In this document: in pieces, positions 54,601-62,380 of the stretch
How positions within the stretch are numbered: the stretch's first letter is position 1
Layout of the letters: each line of letters begins with the position of its first letter
Assembly: GCF_043641665.1 (NCBI RefSeq)
Contig: NC_092183.1
Span: 9,236,501 to 9,300,500, forward strand
DNA: 64,000 nucleotides
Source: Enoplosus armatus
Lineage: Eukaryota > Chordata > Actinopteri > Centrarchiformes > Enoplosidae
Reading direction: 5' to 3'
Position numbers and translations under genes: made by a program
The notes under the pieces: generated by a model
What the model saw: only the letters and a program-made list of their open reading frames with translations
What the model was told of the DNA's origin: nothing
The model's database searches: none

Positions 54601-57600
54601 TTCAGTAATGACTAAAATAATAGTAAACTTTATTTCATTAGTATTGAACATAAGCCAAGTAAAGCAAAGTACTGAAAATATAATCATATTCAGAAAATAT
54701 GAAGTTGGAAAATGACAATAATGAACCAAGCAAAAAATGGACAAAGGATGTTAACTTGCAGTACAAAGTTACAAAAAAATGATTTATTGAATGCAAGCCA
54801 ATTATAGTGAGTTTATTTAAGGCACAGTTGTGCAGAAATGTCTTGCACTGTCTACAAAGGCATTGCCTAGGGGTTTTTTTTGTTTGTGTTTTTTGTTTTA
54901 TTTTGTTAGCAAAGTGTTTTCACCTGCTGATCTCAGACTGTGCAGGAAATAACAGGTCTGAACATAAAGCTAGAGCCGGACCACTCATCACTTTAAAAAG
55001 CAATTAACACAAAGAAAAAGAAAAACTATGGAGATAGAGATGCTTAGAAATGTTGGACTATACTAACCTTAAAAGACTTATAGATAACAACTGAATAAAA
55101 TTAGGTAGAATGTAGATACATTTTCTTCTGTGCTGAATTGAAAAGAGTGAAAATTTTGTTTTGTTAAGTCTGACAAACACAAAAATGTTCTGCGGAGAAA
55201 CAATATTTACATTGGAAAAGCAACTACCATTTTTACTACCCTTCCCTGTTCTTCTAGTTTTTCCTCATTGTGTCTCTGGGGACACCACTGAGAATAATGA
55301 AAGCAGAAACATGTATACAGCAAAGACTTTCCTGCTCTTTGGTATTTTAATGTAATCTGCTGTCTCCCCTCTTATGTAATGCATGTAATTTAGCTCTGTC
55401 TTGTGCCTCCCTACAGATAAAGTGGGCAGTGTGAGCGGAGATAGTGGGCACAGTTCCAGTCACACTGATGCTTATGATGAGCTCTTTCAAACACCCAGCA
55501 TAGCAGACCTGGAACCTCTGGACAACGATCAAGAGGAAACGGGGAACAAGGTCAGTTTCTGTTGGCTTGTGCTTGGCTAAAAGAGAATTCATAAAAATGA
55601 GAGTGGACAGCTATATTTTGGGCTCTTTTATTCCAGTGTGTAGCTTAAACATGCAGAATTGTGCATGTCAAGATTCATTTTAGATATATTGCTGCCTTAA
55701 AATACATTATTTCCTGCTTCCTTTTTATTATGTGTTGTCTACCATATAATTCGTTTTACAGACGGTCCTCTGTCTTGTTCACTGTCCTTAGGTTATTGAC
55801 CTGTCCCAGTACAGTCCAACATACTTTGGTCCAGAACATGCCCAGGTTCTGTCCAGTCACCTCCTTCATTCCAGTTTGCCAGGCTTAACCCGTATGGAGC
55901 AGATGTCTCTCATGGCGCTGGCCGACACCATCGCTACCACAAGCACAGACCTCAAGGACAGCCAGGTCAAGAGTAAAGGTACGGCAGGGAAATAAAAACA
56001 TAAAATAAGGGCTCTTGAAATGACTAGAAATGCATCAGATAAGAGCTCCGTTCCACAACACAATTTTATTATGTTTTGAAGTCGCAGTAAGAGCCGTCTG
56101 TCATTCATTTACCAGGTGGAGAGACACTGGATGAGTGTGGTCTCAAGTTCTTGCTGGCCGTCAGACTCCATACCTTCCTCTCAACCTCCCTGCCTCCAGC
56201 ACACCGAGCACAGCTGCTACGGCAAGGTACAGTGTGATAGTGGTTGTCAAACTGTTTCATTGGAGCATTTCATCGCGGACGAGCAGGCAAAGACTGTAGC
56301 ATTCAACACACTCGTACAGGGCCACTTTCACATCGATACAAATGTTCTTTTTCTAATCTAACTAGACCAAATTTACAAATACATTTTTATTAGTAGGGCA
56401 GATGTCCCTCAAAATTAACACATTTAGTTCTTTTTCCAAAATGCCTTAATGTGTTTTCATCTTGTATGAACATGCAGGACTTTATGTAAGTTTCACATGT
56501 CCCACATTCTTTTCTCTGCAGGCTTGTCAACATGTCATTATGCCTGGGCCTTCCACTCTGAAGCTGAGGAGGAGCTGCTGAACATGCTGCCTGCCCTGCA
56601 GAAGGGGGAGCCCACCTGGCCTGAGCTGCGCTCCATGGGTGTGGGCTGGTGGCTGCGCAGCACCAACAAGCTACGCAGGTGTATTGAGAAGGTGAGGCAG
56701 CTAATGACATTAGTTAATGATCATTATACATTTAGGTGGCTGTGCTCGAATCTGAAACAGTGACCCAGTGCCAGTTCGGTTGTCTAATTTTGAAGTACAA
56801 ATTTGCAGATTGTCCAGTAGTAAATCAGTGTAAAAGAGGAGGTATATATGGAACGGAAAAGCCAGTACCTCTGTGGAGTTAAGTTTAATATACAGTTTCC
56901 ATTTATATTTGAAACTACATTTGAATGTGGCGATTTGTTCAACAAAAAAAAGCCCAACACCTTCTATTTCTGGCTTCTCTAATGTGAAGATTTTCTGCTT
57001 TGCTTATTTGGTAGTAAACTGAATATCTTTGTGTTTTAAACTGTTGGTCTGACACTAAACAACACATAGACTAAACTCATTTTGATCAGGGTTGTCTCCT
57101 TTTTCTCCAAACAGAACTTGCGCAGAATTATTTTAAAGATGCTATAGTCACATAGAAATAGAATACACATAAAGGCTTTGAAGGTTGGCCATTAGCGTGT
57201 TAGCCCTGTGTACTTCATATTGATTGCTTAATTTATAAATGAATTGCTGTCAGGTAGGTGAAAGTGAAACTGAGGTTGCTATAAAATACAGCACTATAAC
57301 TTTAGTTTGAGTTATTCCCTGAAATGACCCATAAAGCTACAACTTGTTCTGTGGATAAAACTGCATAGGCTGGCGAGTGAGCTGAATGTATTTTGTTCAT
57401 TTATTTTGTCAGGTTGCCAGGGCTTCTTTACAGAGAAACAATGATCCTCTGGATGCAGCTATATTTTACCTCGCGCTGAAAAAGAAGGCAGTGGTCTGGG
57501 GATTGTACAGGTAAGCAAAACTAACATATGCATATGAAATACACATGCACATACAGTCATCACAAATTTTGCCCCTACCCATAACCAGGATTAGCTCTGT

Positions 57601-60600
57601 CAGGTCACTGAAGACATGACACCACTGTTGTTGTTTTGAATTCATAATGTCTTTCTCTCCAGGTCTCAGAAGAATGCCAAAATGACAGACTTTTTCCGCA
57701 ACAACTTCAGCGAGGACCGGTGGAGGAAAGCAGCACTGAAAAATGCCTTTTCTCTGTTGGGAAAGCAGCGGTTCCAGCATTCTGCAGCCTTCTTCCTTCT
57801 AGCCGGCTCCCTGAAGGATGCTGTGGAGGCAAGTGGAAAATAGAAATGACACTTTGTTTGCAAGAAGAACTTGTTCCTTCCGCTGCAATGCCACTTGCCA
57901 AAGTTAAAAACCTTGCTTTCAGTGGTGAAGTGCTGCTCATTTGTTTTTACAAAATGTCTGTAGCATTGTAATTGTGTCTTTTTATTCCAACAAGTCACAG
58001 TCAAGGGCAGTGTTTGAAACCACATTTACAAAAACAGACCTCACCACCAGTAGTGTGCGGCATCGTTTTTATTATTAAAACAGCTCATCCCCACAGTGGT
58101 GTCTTTGCCAGGAGCTTTTAGCACAATGCACTGAAGAATTATTGATTTGCAGTTGATGGGTGTCGCTGTCTTTCCTCCTTTTTGTGGGAATTTTCAATAG
58201 CATGTTGTCACATTCATAAACCAGCAGCACTAGTCACAGCTAGAATTTCTGCCATTTATCAGGTTTGGGTTACGCCACAAAAAACCTACAGCTCTCCATC
58301 TTTTTGCTCACGCATCAAGAGGGCTGTTTCTGGTCATCTTGTTTGCTTGACCTTTATTACTCATCAAGGTTATTTCTGTTTCAAATGTCCCCGGAGCAAT
58401 GAGTCACATTATTTCATCTGTGTGAGTAACTGGAGCTTTTATGGAAATGAGTGTCACCCAGGCAAAGGGCTATCATTGACTTTGCGTGGTCTCTCTGGCT
58501 GGGAGGTAGTCTCATTGAAATGCACCTCACACTTTATCAGTTGGGGACAACTACAACAACGTCAACTATCTACTAACTCTTTGCTGTGTGCTCAGACTTT
58601 TATTTTTTGGTTCTTTCCTTTTTTTTAACAGATAAACAGGAAAGCTATGACTTCGGGGGGACGTTATTTCCTACTGGATTACTTTATATCCAGAATATAC
58701 ATTATTTGTCTGCTTATGTCTTGTCTTATCTCATCCCATTCAGTACTGTGCCAATAGCTCAGAAACCAACTGTGATATCTATCTTTATTTCCTCCTCCAG
58801 GTGTGTTTAGAGAAAATGCAGGACCTGCAGCTGGCCCTGGTGATCTCCAGATTGTATGAGTCTGAGTTCGAGACAGCATCCACCTACAAGAAGATCCTCC
58901 AGAGACATGTTCTGGGACAAGACAAACAGGTGCAGAGTTTGTTTATGTCATAGCCTCCACAAGCCATTGTTTTTACTGGCGAAAATGTCCTATTTAATCA
59001 AACTACCCATTGTTATTAGACTTTCCAGCAGCTATTATAATTCTCTTTGTGTTTCAGATTCGAGCCCACCAGGACCCGTTCCTGCGGAGCATGGCTCACT
59101 GGGTCCTGGAGGACTACAGCAGGGCCTTGGACACTCTACTCGATCAGCCTTGTAACAGCGCCAGCTCTGGGTCCACTGAGGGCAAATGTGATGCTGGTAG
59201 GTCTGCAGTGCTCTTATGCAAAGTTTGTATTGTCAGAAGCCTTTGAAATTTCTCAATACCCTGTTCACCTTGTGGACATTGCCAGCCCGTCAAATGCAGC
59301 ATTGCAGGTAAAACCAGGCGGGTTGGCACTGTGAGATTGACAAAGCAAAGTAACACAGATGGACACAGAAGAAAATATACAAAGCCTGCCTTTATGAATA
59401 GATGAACAAGTGAACTTAATATGAACCTCCCTTTGACTTAAGAGCCAACCAGTCCCAGTTTAACATCCCTGTGCTACATGTGTTCCAAAATTATGTTCTT
59501 AAAGCACATTTAATATGCTCACAGAGAAGAAAACACTGGCTAAATGGTTCTTCTACTTGATAGATGATGTGCTGTCCAGGCTGGGTTTTCAGTATGAATT
59601 GTGTGGTCCTTTTGAGATTGTTTGTACCTGGATGAAAGAGTGAACTTAATGCATCACTTTTTTGTCCACCGGCCGCTCTCAATAAACTGTCAGTTTTTGA
59701 ACTCCCAAATCTACCCTCTACTCGCCTTTTAAGTGACCACAGAATGCAGTTTGTCTGTGTATAAGTGCTCACATGCCGCATGTCTCAATTTGTTTAGAAG
59801 TTCAACAAAGATGCAGTCAGGCCAGCAAAAGCTCTATTTCTGTGCCTAATCCAATTACACAGCGTTTCCTTGCAGGTACTGTGATTAAAGCAGTAAAGGT
59901 GGCTGTTTTTTACCACCAACACAGATAAAAGCCAATTTTCTGTCTCTTTGTATCTATGACAGGTTCCTCACCTGTGTCTACATGTAACCCTGAGGTTTTC
60001 AATTTTTACACCTACCTTCGTACTCACCCACTCCTTCTTCGCCGTCATTTTGGCTCTTCAGAGAAGGCTAAAGTTGGCCTGACCGCTGAAGGTCGCAGGG
60101 CCGACTCCATCAGCCTGGAGGAGAGAAGACTGTTTTTCACAGCTGCATACGCACACCTGCAAGCTGGCTGCCCCATGCTGGCACTTGAAATCCTCTCCAA
60201 GATGCCCAAAGTCCGCAAGCATTCCAAGCTCCCCAACCAGGAGGATACAGGCATCGCTACTGAACTCAGCGTTGGGAGCAAGAATGGACAAACCTCAGAC
60301 CCGGATTGGTCTCAGCCCGCTCTGAACGGCTACGAGTCGGATGGAAACAGCTTATCCAACAGCCAGTCAGATTCAGTGTTAAGTTTTGACTGGAGCCAGC
60401 CATCACTGACAATTCCAGATGAGTCCCTGGAGCTGAAGTGGGACAGTGACAGAGATGATGAAGATGATGAAGAGGACGAAACTAAAAATGGTCAGAGCGG
60501 TAGAACTGCAGACAGCAGCAGTGTGTTCCAGGACACGCAGGAAGCCATGTCGCCGCTAATGGAGACAATGACGGGAGAGGACAGTCAGGACGGCAACGAC

Positions 60601-62335
60601 TTCATAGCACCATCTGATGACATCTTGGCGGCCCAGCTGAAGTTTACTGCCTGCTTGAAGATTATGACCAATGAGCTCCGGACCCTGTCGACGGGGTATG
60701 AACTGGATGGAGGGAAGCTACGTTATCAGCTCTACCAGTGGTTAGAGAGAGAGGTAACGGCACACGCATATTTAAACACTTTTACAGACTTAAAGGTCAA
60801 ATCCATAATATTCTTTCCGTTTAAATATTGTTAATAATATCCATCTGTGTGGTGAAGCATTAGTCTGGCTGCACCCTTAGGTTCACTCAATAAAACTTTT
60901 ATAACTTGCACAACTCTCACACATCCCTCCTGTCTTCATGCTCGATGTTTCAAGATTTCATCTCTGTGTGCGCACTGTGTCGGTGCATATAAACATCATA
61001 TTGGTAATAACTCCAGTGGTTTTTCTCTAACAAAATTGTTTGCCTCTTCCTGTTTGACAATTTGGTGAAATGTTTTGCTTTCATTCCCACTCATGCAAGA
61101 TGAATTCCTTCTTGATGAATTGATTTTAAGATAAAATCCTGTGTTCTCCAGGTGGTGGCTCTCCAGCGTTGCTGCAGCTACAAGCCCTGCTTGCCTGAGC
61201 TGTCTGTCCAGGGTGATGCCCCTGTTTCTGGGTTGGTGGAGGAGGAACAGGTGGGTGTAGATAGCTGTCTGCTTCTAGATCTGTCAGATGTTCATGAGGA
61301 AAAATCAATGCAACACTTGCTGTAATAAAGAATTAAGACAACAGCACTATAACATAGTTTGAAAAATTGTATTTTATTGAAAAATTGTTGCAGCATTTTT
61401 CCTTGGATATCTGAATGTTTGAACTCTGTTTATATTGTTGGGCTACAAACATCCTTCTAACATGCTGCTGTAAATTTTGCTCCATTGTTTCAGTTTCAGC
61501 AGCAAACATAATTACACATTCTCACCCTTGCACAGTACACGTACTGCGTATTTACATATTAAAATTGCATTTCAAAGACCCACTGGTTTATTTATAGTTG
61601 ACAGAACAGATTAATGTGCGTTGTTTTAAAACATTGTTCTTTTTAGCGCTGTGGGGCTTTTGTTTGAACACTAGCCAGACGGATAACGTTGGCATATTTA
61701 CAGTGATGTTGATTGATTTGTGTATGAAACTAATAAAGTAAAAATGCTTTTCCAGCCCGGGAGTCCTCGTGGTGACTGCCAGAGGAGCAGGAGACACTGG
61801 CTGCAGAGTAACCAGCCCTTACTGAGGATGTTTCTGAGCTACTGCAGCTTGCATGGCTCCCATGGTGGAGGACTGGCCTCTGTACGCATGGAGCTCATCT
61901 TATTGCTTCAAGAGTCTCACCAGGTAATTAAAAAAAGTACAGATGCACAGTGAAGGACACTGATAGATGGAGCATGACAATCTTTCAGTGGTAGCTAAGA
62001 AAGTCTGGCTTTGTAGCTGCTGCCACTAAAGAACCGCACTAACTGATTTTTAGGTTGATGGTGAAAGTGATAAAACAATAAGTCAATTAATCAATAAGCT
62101 ACTTGTTGGCCATTCAAACTGTGATCGTTGTAAATGTAAACAAAATATATTTTTTGCAACACAAAAGATAATAACCATCAGCTGCATTTAAAAACATGCT
62201 CACCGTCAAGCAGAGCTGTAGTATTATTTATCTGATAACATATTCTCTTTGAAGGGAAGGGTACTGAGCAGATGAGGGGCAAAGTACAAATGAAAGATGA
62301 ACATGACGCCATATGAAAGCTTGATTCCCAAGACA

Positions 62336-62380
<45 letters not shown>

